Of a stretch of 64,000 bases of DNA, positions 1-9,697 are shown in pieces (position 1 is the first letter of the stretch; the number at the start of each line of letters is the position of its first letter). The position numbers were made by a program, and so were the translations under genes. The notes under the pieces are model-generated. The model was given only the letters and a program-made list of their open reading frames with translations, did not search any database and was not told the DNA's origin. This stretch comes from Methylobacterium sp. UNC378MF (GTDB taxonomy: Bacteria > Pseudomonadota > Alphaproteobacteria > Rhizobiales > Beijerinckiaceae): positions 202,970-266,969 of the forward strand of contig NZ_FMWU01000004.1 in the NCBI RefSeq assembly GCF_900103195.1. Direction: 5' to 3'.

Positions 1-153
1 GTGAGGCGGTCCCGGCGCCGTATCCGCCAACAACGAGGTGAGTCTCGGCCGCAGCGACCGACTGCGACGCCAGCGACAATACTCAAGCTTGGATACGGCT
101 GCGTAGAGCGGTGTTGGGAGGTTAAGACACCACGCAACAAGCTGAGCTTTCAC

Positions 154-750
154 ATGACTCGTCTAGCACTTGTTTCCACGGCGCTTCTGGCGGCCGTCGC
201 GTTCGCTCCGAACAATGCCGATGCGCGCGGCTTCGGCGGCGGTGGCTTCCACGGCGGCGGATTCGGCGGAGGCGGATTCCATGGCGGTGGCTTTGGAGGC
301 GGTGTCCGCGGCGGCGGCGTCGGCGGCGGAGGTTTCCGAAACGGGGGCTTCGGCGGCGGCGCCTTTCAGAATGGGGGAGTCGGCGGCGCGCGTGCCGGCG
401 GCTTGGGCGGCGGCTTCCGGGGCACAGGGTTCGGCGCTGCCGGCGTGACCGGTGCCGGCGTCGGCGGGCTGCAGGGCGGCGGCTTGCGGACGGGGGGGTA
501 CAACAACGCCGGCCGGTACGGCGGGATCGGGAACCGGGGCATCGTCGGCCGCGGAGCCGTCAACCGCGGCTATTACGGCCGGGGCTACGGACGCGGCCTG
601 GGTTACGGCCTCGCGGGCGTCGGGCTCGGGCTGGGGGTCGGCTATGGTCTGGGCGGCCTGGATTACGGTTACGACAACTGCGCCTACACCGACGGCTACG
701 GCGCCTATGACCCGGCCGCCTGCAACGGCTATTACGGCTACGGCTACTGA
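154..750 (+). CDS. Glycine-rich exported protein, function unknown
   Basis: The product is 198 aa. The first ~24 residues (MTRLALVSTALLAAVAFA...NADA) form a typical Sec signal peptide, so I start at the ATG at 154. The frame stays open to base 1, but that upstream stretch has no protein-like character. The mature part is low complexity: residues ~26-150 are tandem variants of GGGGFHGGGFGG, and a Gly/Tyr-rich tail follows (YGRGYGRGLGYG..., ending GYYGYGY). Two cysteines lie in the tail. Such proteins are usually periplasmic, surface or matrix proteins, but nothing here fixes a role. The bias toward GGC also opens long spurious frames on the other strand. I am confident of the gene and not of its function. 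Confidence 0.7.
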   Translation: MTRLALVSTALLAAVAFAPNNADARGFGGGGFHGGGFGGGGFHGGGFGGGVRGGGVGGGGFRNGGFGGGAFQNGGVGGARAGGLGGGFRGTGFGAAGVTGAGVGGLQGGGLRTGGYNNAGRYGGIGNRGIVGRGAVNRGYYGRGYGRGLGYGLAGVGLGLGVGYGLGGLDYGYDNCAYTDGYGAYDPAACNGYYGYGY

Positions 751-1139
751 GCCGCGCGGCGCGGGACTGGTGCCCGCGCCCCGTCTCGGAGACGTCTTCG
801 CGCCCGGCCCTCCTGGTCGCGTGCTTCGGTCCGGATGATCTCCGCAGGTTTTGCCGCGAGCGACGGATCGGCGCGGCGCTCCTGGCCGTCGTTCCGGGGC
901 GCCGCTGACGAGCCCGGACTCCATAGCGGGCCTGGGTGCAAGGCCCTGCGGCATCGGCGCGTCTCGATCCCGCGCTCCGCTGTTCGGCCTCGGGAGCCCG
1001 GGCGAAGCGGCGGTCTCGGTCCGAAACAGGAAGGCAGATCGCCACGCGCCTGGCGCGACCGATGATGGCGGCGTCCACAGGCTTCGCCTGGGACGAAGGC
1101 TCTCTCCACAAATCCCGAATTGCGAACCGTTCCAATCCG
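751..1139. other. Intergenic gap, no gene supported
   Basis: The 389 bp between the glycine-rich gene and the permease gene are high in GC and open in several frames. None of those frames gives a recognisable protein. The permease frame itself is open back to 936 with alternative starts, but the added residues look like translated spacer. I saw no strong hairpin or promoter. Confidence 0.5.
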
Positions 1140-2486
1140 ATGAGGATGCCGCTTCCGGCGAGCAGCGGTGTGGGGACGATTACGGTGAGCGGTGTGGGCC
1201 TGGTTGCGGCAACGGCAGCGCTGCTCGTGCTGTGCATGAGCCTCTGGGCGACCGCGCTGCTGCCCGAGATCGTGACGGCGCTCGCCTTTTTCGGTCTCGC
1301 AATGCTGCTGCGGCTCGGCTCCGCCGCCACGGTGTTCTCGGGCTTCTCGTCCTCCGCTTTCTGGCTGGTCCTGTCCGGCATGGTCGTGGGCCAGGGGATG
1401 ACCCGAACCGGTCTCGGCGCCCGCATGGCGCGGACGCTCGCCCTGCGCCTGTCGGGATCCTACGGGCGGTTCATCGGCGGGCTGGTGACGCTGAGCTTCC
1501 TCATCGCCTTCGTCATGCCGTCGAATCTCGGCCGCATCGCCCTGATGATCCCCGTGACCCTGGCGCTCTGCGACGCCTTCGGCCTCACGACCGGCCGTCC
1601 GGGACGGACAGGGGCGGTTCTGGCCGTCGGTCTGGCCACGCCGATCCTGTCGGCGGCGATCCTGCCCGCCAACGTGCCGAACCTCGTGATGGCCGGCTCG
1701 GCAGAACACCTGCTCGGTCTGCACCTGTCTTACCTGTCCTATTTCGTTCTGCACGCTCCGGTCCTGGCCGTGGCCAAGGGCGCTTTGCTCGTGGCCCTCA
1801 TCGTGCGGATGTTCCCGGACGATCTCGGCCCGACCGCGCCGATCCTGCCGGTGCCGCCGCCGGTCTCCGCACCCGAAAAGCGCCTCGCGGTGATCCTGGC
1901 CTGCACCCTGATCCTCTGGATGACCGACAGCCTCCACGGCCTCGCCCCCGCCTGGGTCGGCCTCGCCGCCGCGGTGATCTGCCTGCTGCCGCGGGTCGGA
2001 GTGCTTCCGCCGGAGGCGTTCCAGCAGGTGAACCTGCGGACATGCTTCTACATCGCGGCGCTGCTCGGATTGGTTGCCCTGGTCAATGAGACGGGCCTAG
2101 GCGAGCGCCTCGGTCATCTCCTCCTGACGGTCGCGCCCCTGACGCATGACGCCCCGACGCAGAACTTCGCGGTGCTCACCGGCATCGCGACGGTGTTGAC
2201 CCTCCTCGTCACCGCCAACGGCGCTCCGGCCCTCTACACCGCCCTGGCCGGCGAGATGACGGAGGCGAGCGGCCTGTCAGCCCTCGCGGTCGTCTCCTTG
2301 CAGGTGATCGGCTACTCGACCGTGTTCTTCCCCTATCAGGCGCCCCCGATCGTGTTCGCCAGCGAACTCGGGCGCGTCGCTCTCCGGGACGCGACGCGGC
2401 TCACCGTAAGCTTCGGCCTCCTGTCGCTCCTGGTGGCCGCGCCCCTCGATTATGCGTGGTGGCGGCTGCTGGGGCAGCTGAGGTGA
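1140..2486 (+). CDS. SLC13/DASS-type anion permease
   Basis: A 448 aa polytopic membrane protein with about eleven or twelve hydrophobic segments, the usual length for the divalent anion:Na+ symporter (DASS/CitT/ArsB-like) group. It has the family's inverted-repeat build. A first half ends in a P-S-N motif before a membrane segment ([15 protein letters not shown]), and a second half carries [14 protein letters not shown] followed by [15 protein letters not shown]. The first motif departs from the usual SNTAT form, so the substrate (dicarboxylate, sulfate or another anion) cannot be named. The start at 1140 (MRMPLPAS) is chosen because hydrophobic segment 1 begins about 20 residues later. Its nearness to sdhCDAB makes a C4-dicarboxylate tempting, but that is only inference. 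Confidence 0.75.
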   Translation: MRMPLPASSGVGTITVSGVGLVAATAALLVLCMSLWATALLPEIVTALAFFGLAMLLRLGSAATVFSGFSSSAFWLVLSGMVVGQGMTRTGLGARMARTLALRLSGSYGRFIGGLVTLSFLIAFVMPSNLGRIALMIPVTLALCDAFGLTTGRPGRTGAVLAVGLATPILSAAILPANVPNLVMAGSAEHLLGLHLSYLSYFVLHAPVLAVAKGALLVALIVRMFPDDLGPTAPILPVPPPVSAPEKRLAVILACTLILWMTDSLHGLAPAWVGLAAAVICLLPRVGVLPPEAFQQVNLRTCFYIAALLGLVALVNETGLGERLGHLLLTVAPLTHDAPTQNFAVLTGIATVLTLLVTANGAPALYTALAGEMTEASGLSALAVVSLQVIGYSTVFFPYQAPPIVFASELGRVALRDATRLTVSFGLLSLLVAAPLDYAWWRLLGQLR

Positions 2487-2615
2487 CAGAATCGGCAAAG
2501 TGTCGCCCGAGACGGCACATTGCGCCGCACCATGACGGATTGCGGGTTGCCCGCTCAGGTTCTAGCGCTACCAGATTAGAGACGGTCCAGTTCGCAGCTG
2601 CGAGGCTTCAACCCG

Positions 2616-3017
2616 ATGGCACCCACCGCCCGCCCGACTGTGGCACAGCCGATGTCGCCCCATCTCCAGATCTACCGCTGGACCTGGACGATGGCGATGT
2701 CGGTGTTTCACCGGATCACCGGCACCGCGCTCTACGGCGGGACTGCTTTGGTGGCAGTCTGGCTCGTGGCTCTGGCTTCCGGCCCCGTCGGCTACTCTTA
2801 CGTGGCCGGATTCTTCGGCTCGCTGGTCGGGCGGCTGGTCCTTTTCGTCTATACCTGGGTCCTGATGCACCACATGCTTGGCGGCATCCGGCACCTGATC
2901 TGGGACACCGGCTTCGGGTTCGACCGGGCGAAGCGTCTCTCGATGGCCCGGCTGACGCTGATCGGCTCGGTGGCCCTCACCCTCGTCATCTGGGCGGTCG
3001 CCCTTCTGGTCCGCTGA
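2616..3017 (+). CDS. sdhC: Succinate dehydrogenase cytochrome b556 subunit
   Basis: A 133 aa membrane anchor of complex II. It begins with the SdhC signature RPTVAQPMSPHLQIYRW, followed by SVFHRITGTALYGG and three membrane segments. The LMHHMLGGIRHLIWD stretch (about residues 87-101) holds the histidine expected to ligate haem b. The subunit binds ubiquinone together with SdhD and passes electrons from SdhB. It is the first gene of sdhCDAB, and sdhD starts 10 bp after its stop. There are 129 bp upstream for a promoter, but no convincing -35/-10 could be picked out. Confidence 0.95.
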   Translation: MAPTARPTVAQPMSPHLQIYRWTWTMAMSVFHRITGTALYGGTALVAVWLVALASGPVGYSYVAGFFGSLVGRLVLFVYTWVLMHHMLGGIRHLIWDTGFGFDRAKRLSMARLTLIGSVALTLVIWAVALLVR

Positions 3018-3027
3018 GGAGGCCGAC

Positions 3028-3447
3028 ATGGCTAAGGAAGAGGTCCGGCAGGACACGCGCATCTCGATCCGCACCCCGCGCGCCCGCGTGCGCGGCCTCG
3101 GCGTGTCCCATCACGGTGCCGGCCATTGGTGGCTGCAGCGGCTCACCGCCGTCGCCAACGTCGTGCTGATGCTGAGCTTCGTGGTGATCATCGCCAAGAT
3201 GGCGGGCCGCGGCTACGGGGAGGCGCGGCTCCTCGTCGCGACCCCCCTGGTCTCGATCCTCCTGATCCTGGCGCTGCTGTCGGTGACGGTCCACATGCGC
3301 CTCGGCATGCAGGTGATCATCGAGGACTACGTGCACGCGCCGGGGACGAAGATCGCGGCGGTGTTCGCCAACAACGCCTACGCGGTGGTCGTGGCCGTCG
3401 CCTGCCTCTACGCGGTCCTGCGCATCGGCTTCGGACAGCCGGCCTGA
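3028..3447 (+). CDS. sdhD: Succinate dehydrogenase membrane anchor subunit
   Basis: A 139 aa second anchor of complex II. The N terminus ([30 protein letters not shown]) matches alphaproteobacterial SdhD, and three hydrophobic segments follow. [15 protein letters not shown] carries the histidine and the aspartate/tyrosine seen near the quinone and haem sites in this family. It lies 10 bp after sdhC and 31 bp before sdhA, with a GAGGAG-like ribosome site just ahead of the next gene, so the four genes are very likely one transcript. Confidence 0.93.
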   Translation: MAKEEVRQDTRISIRTPRARVRGLGVSHHGAGHWWLQRLTAVANVVLMLSFVVIIAKMAGRGYGEARLLVATPLVSILLILALLSVTVHMRLGMQVIIEDYVHAPGTKIAAVFANNAYAVVVAVACLYAVLRIGFGQPA

Positions 3448-3478
3448 CCCCGCCAACACGTATCTCGAGGAGCCGAAC

Positions 3479-5296
3479 ATGGCCGCCAACGGCACCAACG
3501 GCAGCGGGCCTGCCTACACCATCCACGATCACGCCTTCGACGTGGTGATCGTCGGCGCGGGCGGCGCAGGCCTGCGCGCCACAGTGGGCTGCTCGGAAGC
3601 GGGCCTGCGCACCGCCTGCATCACGAAGGTGTTCCCGACGCGCTCGCACACCGTGGCGGCGCAGGGCGGCATCTCGGCTTCGCTCGGCAACATGGGTCCG
3701 GACGATTGGCGCTGGCACATGTACGACACCGTGAAGGGGTCGGACTGGCTCGGCGATCAGGACGCGATCGAGTACCTCGTGCGCAACGCCCCCGCGGCGG
3801 TCTACGAGCTGGAGCACTGGGGCGTCCCCTTCTCCCGAACGGAAGAGGGCAAGATCTATCAGCGTCCGTTCGGCGGCATGACCACCGATTACGGCAAGGG
3901 CACTGCCCAGCGCACCTGCGCTGCCGCCGACCGCACCGGCCACGCCATGCTGCACACCCTCTACGGGCAGGCAGTGAAGAACAAGACCGACTTCTTCATC
4001 GAGTATTTCGCCCTCGACCTGATCATGGATGACGAGGGCCGCTGCCGCGGCGTCATCGCCCTCGATCAGGCCACCGGCGAGATCCACCGCTTCCGCGCCC
4101 AGATGACCATCCTGGCCACCGGCGGTTACGGCCGCGCCTACTTCTCGGCGACCTCCGCCCATACCTGCACCGGCGACGGCAACGCCATGGTGCTGCGCGC
4201 CGGCCTGCCGCTGCAGGACATGGAGTTCGTGCAGTTCCACCCGACCGGCATCTACGGCGCCGGCTGCCTGATCACGGAAGGGTCCCGCGGCGAGGGCGGC
4301 TACCTGACGAATTCCGAGGGCGAGCGCTTCATGGAGCGCTACGCGCCGTCGGCGAAGGACCTCGCCTCGCGCGACGTGGTCTCGCGCTCCATGACCATGG
4401 AGATCCGCGACGGCCGTGGCGTCGGCAAGAACAAGGACCACATCTACCTGCACCTCGACCACCTCGACCCGAAGATCCTGCACGAGCGCCTGCCGGGCAT
4501 CTCGGAGAGCGCGAAGATCTTCGCGGGCGTCGACGTGACCAAGGAGCCGATCCCGGTCATTCCAACCGTCCACTACAACATGGGCGGCATCCCCACGAAC
4601 TATCACGGCGAGGTCCTGACCCTGCGCGACGGCAACCCCGACACGGTGGTTCCGGGCCTTATGGCGATCGGCGAGGCGGCCTGCGTCTCCGTTCACGGCG
4701 CCAACCGCCTGGGCTCGAACTCGCTGATCGACCTCGTGGTCTTCGGTCGCGCCGCCGGCAAGCGCTGCGCCGAGATCGTCGAGCCGAACGGCCGGGCCAT
4801 GGAACTGCCGAAGGGCGCGACCGACAAGGCGCTCGAGCGCCTCGACCGGTTCCGCTACGCCAACGGCTCGACGCCGACCGCGGAGCTGCGCGCCGAGATG
4901 CAGAAGACGATGCAGAACAACTGCGCCGTGTTCCGCACCGGCGAGGTCCTCGAAGAGGGCAAGGGCCTTATCCACAAGGTCTGGAATGCCGCAGCCGACG
5001 TGAGGATCACCGACCGGTCGCTGGTCTGGAACACCGACCTCCTGGAAACCCTGGAGTTCGACAACCTGATCGGCCAGGCGGTGGTAACGATGGAATCGGC
5101 CGCCAACCGCACGGAATCCCGTGGCGCCCACGCCCGCGAGGACTTCCCGGACCGCGACGACAAGGATTGGATGAAGCACACCCTGTCCTGGCTCGACGAG
5201 AGCCAGCACCAGGTGAACATCGATTACCGCCCGGTCCACACCTACACGATGTCCAATGAGATCCAGTACATCGAGCCGAAAGCGCGCGTGTACTGA
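3479..5296 (+). CDS. sdhA: Succinate dehydrogenase flavoprotein subunit
   Basis: A 605 aa catalytic subunit that oxidises succinate to fumarate on the cytoplasmic face of the membrane. The FAD-binding Rossmann motif [13 protein letters not shown] is near residue 23. [13 protein letters not shown] carries the histidine that binds FAD covalently. The substrate-site stretch [21 protein letters not shown] follows, then the [22 protein letters not shown] flavin signature and the C-terminal domain ending in IEPKARVY. Length and motifs are those of a complete enzyme. It is the third gene of sdhCDAB. A gap of 85 bp separates it from sdhB, wider than the other spacings in the operon. Confidence 0.98.
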   Translation: MAANGTNGSGPAYTIHDHAFDVVIVGAGGAGLRATVGCSEAGLRTACITKVFPTRSHTVAAQGGISASLGNMGPDDWRWHMYDTVKGSDWLGDQDAIEYLVRNAPAAVYELEHWGVPFSRTEEGKIYQRPFGGMTTDYGKGTAQRTCAAADRTGHAMLHTLYGQAVKNKTDFFIEYFALDLIMDDEGRCRGVIALDQATGEIHRFRAQMTILATGGYGRAYFSATSAHTCTGDGNAMVLRAGLPLQDMEFVQFHPTGIYGAGCLITEGSRGEGGYLTNSEGERFMERYAPSAKDLASRDVVSRSMTMEIRDGRGVGKNKDHIYLHLDHLDPKILHERLPGISESAKIFAGVDVTKEPIPVIPTVHYNMGGIPTNYHGEVLTLRDGNPDTVVPGLMAIGEAACVSVHGANRLGSNSLIDLVVFGRAAGKRCAEIVEPNGRAMELPKGATDKALERLDRFRYANGSTPTAELRAEMQKTMQNNCAVFRTGEVLEEGKGLIHKVWNAAADVRITDRSLVWNTDLLETLEFDNLIGQAVVTMESAANRTESRGAHAREDFPDRDDKDWMKHTLSWLDESQHQVNIDYRPVHTYTMSNEIQYIEPKARVY

Positions 5297-5381
5297 TCTG
5301 CAACTCTGCACAACGACTGCGGCGGCGGGGCCTTGCTCCTCCGGCCGCCGCGTCCTGCTCTAGCGGAAGCCGTCGAGAACC

Positions 5382-6206
5382 ATGGCTCAGTTCAACCTTC
5401 CGAAAAATTCTCAGATCACGCCGGGCAAGGCCTGGCCGGCCCCTCCGGGTGCCAGGAACCTGCAGACCTTCAAGATCTACCGGTGGAACCCGGATGACGG
5501 GGCCAATCCGCGCATCGACACCTATCAGGTCGATCGCGAGGATTGCGGTCCGATGGTCCTCGATGCGCTCCTGTGGATCAAGAACAAGGTCGATTCGACG
5601 CTGGTCTTCCGGCGCTCCTGCCGCGAGGGCATCTGCGGCTCCTGCGCGATGAACATCGAGGGCCAGAACGCGCTCGCGTGCACGATGGGCATCGACGAGT
5701 GCAAGAGCCCCGACAACGCCCTGCCGGTCTTGACCCGAAAGGACAAGGACGGTGCGATCCGGATCTATCCGCTGCCGCACATGCCGGTCCTCAAGGACCT
5801 CGTGCCGGATCTCACGAATTTCTACGCCCAGCATGCCGCCATCGAGCCCTGGCTCCAGACCGAGACGCCCGCCCCCGAGAAGGAGTGGCGCCAGACGCCG
5901 GAGGACCGCTCCCGCCTCGACGGGCTGTACGAATGCATCCTGTGCGCGTGCTGCACCACGTCGTGCCCGAGCTACTGGTGGAACGGCGACAAGTTCCTCG
6001 GGCCGGCAGCCCTGCTCCAGGCCTATCGCTGGCTGATCGATTCCCGCGACGAGAACACCGGCCACCGCCTCGACGGGCTGCACGACCCGTTCCGGCTGTA
6101 CCGCTGCCACACGATCATGAACTGCGCCAACACCTGCCCGAAGAGCCTCAACCCGGCGAAGGCCATCGCCGAGATCAAGAAGATGATGGTTGAGCGCACG
6201 CTCTGA
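5382..6206 (+). CDS. sdhB: Succinate dehydrogenase iron-sulfur subunit
   Basis: A 274 aa electron-transfer subunit linking the SdhA flavin to ubiquinone. The plant-type ferredoxin domain has [22 protein letters not shown] for the [2Fe-2S] cluster. The C-terminal domain has [16 protein letters not shown] and [17 protein letters not shown] for the [4Fe-4S] and [3Fe-4S] clusters. All cluster cysteines expected in the family are present. It is the last gene of the operon. The 171 bp that follow contain short hairpins (one built on CTCCG/CGGAG near 6267) but no convincing terminator. Confidence 0.97.
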   Translation: MAQFNLPKNSQITPGKAWPAPPGARNLQTFKIYRWNPDDGANPRIDTYQVDREDCGPMVLDALLWIKNKVDSTLVFRRSCREGICGSCAMNIEGQNALACTMGIDECKSPDNALPVLTRKDKDGAIRIYPLPHMPVLKDLVPDLTNFYAQHAAIEPWLQTETPAPEKEWRQTPEDRSRLDGLYECILCACCTTSCPSYWWNGDKFLGPAALLQAYRWLIDSRDENTGHRLDGLHDPFRLYRCHTIMNCANTCPKSLNPAKAIAEIKKMMVERTL

Positions 6207-6377
6207 TTGCAGAGTTGTGCCGCGTGTTGAGGCCTGAGGGCCACACCGGGCTGAAAAGGCCGGCTCTCCGCTGCGGAGTCGTCTCGGGCTGACTGCGCCG
6301 CCTTGCGGTCAGCGCAATTGCCACGGAGTCAGGGCTCAAGCGCGTTCGCGCCTTGAAGCCTGACCCGAAGTGGACCG

Positions 6378-6962
6378 ATGCTGCGCTCGAACCTGTCGAC
6401 GTTCGCCGTTCTCTGTCTGAGCGCCAGCCTCGGCGCCTGCGCCTCGAGTCGCTTGGACGGGCCGCGGACCCGTGGCCCATCTCCTCAGGCGTCGCTGGAC
6501 ACCGTGCCGGCGATGCCGTCGGGTACCGTGACCGCGGCGCCCCTGGCGCCTCCGCCCGGCGTGGCGGCGAGCCCCGATGCACCGCCCCCGCCCGGCGCCC
6601 AGGCGGCCGTGCCGCCCGCCGGCCCGACCGTGATCGCCGAGCCGGTCGCCCCGCCGGCGCCGCCGCCGCCGGTCGCCACGGGCGGCCGATCGGCCGTGGT
6701 CGGAAGCTGGGATGCCCGGGATGCGACCGGGGCGAATTGCAAGGTCACGCTCTCGAGCACGCCGGCCCTCGACCTCTATCGGGCGACGGCCTCGGGCTGC
6801 GCCAACAAGGATCTGGCCCGGGTCTCGGCCTGGGATTTCCGGGACGGCGAGGTCTACCTCTACCAGCCGGGCGGCTCGGTGGCGGCGCGGCTGCGGCAGG
6901 GCGGCGGCGGCCTGGAAGGTGCGCTGACCAAGTCCGGGGCCGCGCTGGCCCTGAACCGCTGA
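6378..6962 (+). CDS. Lipoprotein with Omp19/Inh-type domain
   Basis: A 194 aa predicted outer-membrane or periplasmic lipoprotein. The N-terminal signal ends in a lipobox (LSASLGAC, Cys about residue 21). Residues ~30-105 are a long Pro/Ala-rich linker. The C-terminal ~85 residues (VVGSWDARDATGANCKVTLSS...YRATASGCANKDLARVSAWDFRDGEVYLYQPGG) look like the protease-inhibitor Inh/Omp19 fold, a small beta barrel with a conserved cysteine pair. In relatives (Erwinia Inh, Brucella Omp19) the domain binds proteases. An inhibitor role here is inference. An ABC exporter gene follows 88 bp downstream, but it is not the three-part type used for proteases. Confidence 0.7.
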   Translation: MLRSNLSTFAVLCLSASLGACASSRLDGPRTRGPSPQASLDTVPAMPSGTVTAAPLAPPPGVAASPDAPPPPGAQAAVPPAGPTVIAEPVAPPAPPPPVATGGRSAVVGSWDARDATGANCKVTLSSTPALDLYRATASGCANKDLARVSAWDFRDGEVYLYQPGGSVAARLRQGGGGLEGALTKSGAALALNR

Positions 6963-7050
6963 GGCGGCGCGGCGCGACCACGCCGCACGGTTGGCACCCG
7001 GCGGGGGGCACTTACATGAGGCGCTCCCGCCGCATCACGCACCCGTAGAC

Positions 7051-8916
7051 ATGTTCCTCGATTGGCTTGAGCGCCGCGTCGATCCTTTCGCGTCCTTCGA
7101 TGAGGCGCGGATGCCGCCGCGGTCGATCCTCGGTTTCGCCTGGTTCTACCTGCGTCCGATCCGCGCCGCCCTGGTGGCGCTCTTCGTCATCGCGGTCGTC
7201 GCCGGCACGGTCGAAGCGTCGCTCTACCTCGTGATGCGCTGGTTCATCGACCTGCTCGGCTCGGCCGACCGGGCGACCGTGCTGGCGGACCATTCGGTCG
7301 AACTCGGTCTGGTAATCCTGCTGATCGCCGTGGTGCGACCACTGTCGATCTGGGCCCACGAGGTGCTGTCCAACCAGCTCGTCGTGCCGCAATCCACCAG
7401 CCAGATCCGCTGGCGGGCTCATCTCTACACCCTCGGGCACGCGCTCTCGTATTTTCAGGGCGACTTCTCGGGACGGCTCGCCAACCGGGTCGTGCAGGTG
7501 GGCCCGGCGGTTCGGGAACTCGCCGTCGTCTTCATCGACACGCTGCTCTACGTGGCGATCTACGCGATCACCGCTGTCGGGCTGTTCAGCGCGATCTCGC
7601 CGTGGCTCGCCGTTCCGGTGCTGCTCTGGATTGCCGCCTATGCGGGCCTGACCGCGTGGTTCGTGCCCCGGGCTCGCGCCCGCTCCCACAAGACCGCCGA
7701 TACCCGCTCGACGCTCATCGGCCGCATCGTCGACAGCTACACCAACATCCTGACGGTGAAGCTCTTCGCGCGCGATCGCGAGGAGCGCGCCGCGGTGCAG
7801 GACGCCGTTGAGGTCCACACCGCCGCCTATCTTCACCAGTTCCGTCTGGTGACGCTGACCACCAGCCTGCTGGGTCTCCTCAACAGCGCGCTCCTGATCG
7901 CCACCGGCGCGGCGTGCCTCGTCCTCTGGCGCGATGGCGGCATGACCACCGGCGAGGCATCGGCGGGTCTCGCCCTGGTGCTCCGGCTGATCGCCATGTC
8001 GGGCTGGGTCATGCAGACCGTGCGCGGCGTCTTCGAGAATGTCGGCGTGGTCCAGGAGAGCATGCAGACCATGGCGCGGCCGCACGCCCTGATCGACGCG
8101 CCGGATGCCCAGTCTCTGATCGTGACCGGCGGCGAGATCCGGTTCGAGGCGGTCGGCTTCCACTACGGCCGCGGCGACGCCACCGTCATCGAGGATTTCT
8201 CCCTGACGATCCGCCCGGGCGAGAAGGTCGGGCTGGTCGGCGTCAGCGGCGCCGGCAAATCGACGCTGGCGGGCCTGCTCCTGCGCCTCTACGACGTGGA
8301 GAGCGGCCGCATCCTGGTGGACGGCCAGGATATCGCGACGGTGACCCAGCAATCCCTGCGCGAGGCCATCGCGATGGTCAGCCAGGACACGTCGCTGCTG
8401 CACCGCTCCATCCGCGACAACATCGCCTATGGCCGCCCCGGCGCCACCGAGGCCGAGATCGAGCGGGCGGCCCGGCTGGCGCATGCCGACGCGTTCATCG
8501 CCGATCTCGTCGACCACAAGGGGCGGCGCGGCTACGACGCCCAGGTCGGCGAGCGCGGCGTCAAGCTGTCCGGCGGGCAGCGTCAGCGCATCGCGATCGC
8601 CCGGGTCATGCTGAAGGACGCGCCGATCCTGATTCTCGACGAGGCGACTTCGGCCTTGGACAGCCAGGTCGAGGCGGCGATCCAAGAATCGCTCGACACG
8701 CTGATGGCCGGGAAGACCGTTCTGGCGATCGCGCACCGCCTGTCGACCATCGCGGCCCTCGACCGGCTGGTCGTGATCGACCGCGGCCGGATCATCGAGG
8801 AGGGGACGCATGCCGAGCTGGTGGCAGCCGGCGGCGTCTACGCCGGCCTCTGGTCGCGCCAGTCGGGCGGATTCCTGGACGACGGGACGGCTCGGTACGA
8901 CAGCGCGGTCGCCTGA
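7051..8916 (+). CDS. ABC exporter, fused permease and ATPase
   Basis: A 621 aa type IV (MsbA/multidrug-like) half-transporter that should act as a homodimer in the inner membrane. Residues ~35-330 form a six-helix transmembrane domain (first helix FYLRPIRAALVALFVIAVVAG). The ATPase domain follows from ~350: Walker A GVSGAGKST, Q-loop MVSQDTSLL, signature LSGGQRQRIAIAR, Walker B ILILDEATSALD and the H-loop AHRLST. The start is set at MFLDWLERR. The frame is open upstream to 6991, but that stretch has no family likeness. The substrate cannot be predicted. Confidence 0.9.
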   Translation: MFLDWLERRVDPFASFDEARMPPRSILGFAWFYLRPIRAALVALFVIAVVAGTVEASLYLVMRWFIDLLGSADRATVLADHSVELGLVILLIAVVRPLSIWAHEVLSNQLVVPQSTSQIRWRAHLYTLGHALSYFQGDFSGRLANRVVQVGPAVRELAVVFIDTLLYVAIYAITAVGLFSAISPWLAVPVLLWIAAYAGLTAWFVPRARARSHKTADTRSTLIGRIVDSYTNILTVKLFARDREERAAVQDAVEVHTAAYLHQFRLVTLTTSLLGLLNSALLIATGAACLVLWRDGGMTTGEASAGLALVLRLIAMSGWVMQTVRGVFENVGVVQESMQTMARPHALIDAPDAQSLIVTGGEIRFEAVGFHYGRGDATVIEDFSLTIRPGEKVGLVGVSGAGKSTLAGLLLRLYDVESGRILVDGQDIATVTQQSLREAIAMVSQDTSLLHRSIRDNIAYGRPGATEAEIERAARLAHADAFIADLVDHKGRRGYDAQVGERGVKLSGGQRQRIAIARVMLKDAPILILDEATSALDSQVEAAIQESLDTLMAGKTVLAIAHRLSTIAALDRLVVIDRGRIIEEGTHAELVAAGGVYAGLWSRQSGGFLDDGTARYDSAVA

Positions 8917-9098
8917 GCGGCGGAGCGGCGCGATTGCCGGCAACATACCGCGACGATCGAGGCTCGACCTTATCGCCGCGCCGCACACAGCCGCTTGACT
9001 CAGGGGCGGCAGACGGTCTCATTGCTCAGATTAGAACCATAATGCTTTGTTCCCGGATCGAGCCGGAACGAGGGCACCTGCGGCCCTGACGCCGACGC

Positions 9099-9683
9099 AT
9101 GGAGTTCCGAACCTTGGCGAATACATCAGCCGCCGCTCCCGCGGCCCCTGGGCATGAGGGCAGCCGCCGCGACTTCCTGTTCTTGGCGACCGGCGCGGGA
9201 CTCGCGGTCGGGGCCGCGGCCGCAGCCTGGCCGCTGATCTCCTCCATGGCGCCGGATGCCGACACGATCGCGGCCGGCGCACCGATCGAGGTCGATCTCT
9301 CCCCGATCCAGGACGGGCAGATCGTCAACGTCTTCTGGCGCGGCAAGCTGATCTTCGTACGCAAGCTCACCGCCAAAGAGGTCGGTGACATGCAGGCGGT
9401 CCCGCTCTCGGCGATGATCGATCCGGCCGCCTTCCCGACCCGGGTCAAGAGCGGCCACGACCAGTGGCTCGTGGTTTACGGCAACTGCACGCATCTCGGC
9501 TGCGTGCCGATCGGTCACCAGGGCAATTTCGAGGGCTGGGCCTGCCCGTGCCACGGCTCGCAATTCGACGCGGTGGGCCGCGTGCGCCACGGACCGGCGC
9601 CGATCAACCTGCCAATCCCGCCCTACGCCTTCGAGACGGATACCAAGATCCGGATCGGCGAGGGTGGCAAGGAAGCGGCCTGA
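9099..9683 (+). CDS. petA: Cytochrome bc1 Rieske iron-sulfur subunit
   Basis: A 194 aa protein of complex III. An N-terminal twin-arginine-like stretch ([25 protein letters not shown]) serves as signal anchor. The C-terminal domain carries [12 protein letters not shown] and CPCHGSQFD, the two Cys-His pairs that hold the [2Fe-2S] cluster, plus the disulfide cysteines. It takes electrons from ubiquinol and passes them to cytochrome c1. It heads petABC, and petB begins 14 bp after its stop with AGGGAGGA as a strong ribosome site. Confidence 0.96.
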   Translation: MEFRTLANTSAAAPAAPGHEGSRRDFLFLATGAGLAVGAAAAAWPLISSMAPDADTIAAGAPIEVDLSPIQDGQIVNVFWRGKLIFVRKLTAKEVGDMQAVPLSAMIDPAAFPTRVKSGHDQWLVVYGNCTHLGCVPIGHQGNFEGWACPCHGSQFDAVGRVRHGPAPINLPIPPYAFETDTKIRIGEGGKEAA

Positions 9684-9697
9684 GGGAGGACGGAAGC

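Noticed and set aside
1..153. N-terminal extension of the glycine-rich protein
   Set aside because: The signal peptide begins at the ATG at 154. The upstream codons are Arg/Pro/Thr-rich spacer.
154..750. Short Gly-codon repeats as a possible CRISPR or satellite array
   Set aside because: The periodicity is the coding of GGGF/GG motifs in a signal-peptide protein. There are no conserved repeats with unique spacers.
3317..5311. A 664-codon open frame on the - strand
   Set aside because: It is an antisense shadow of sdhA with the same compositional signature.
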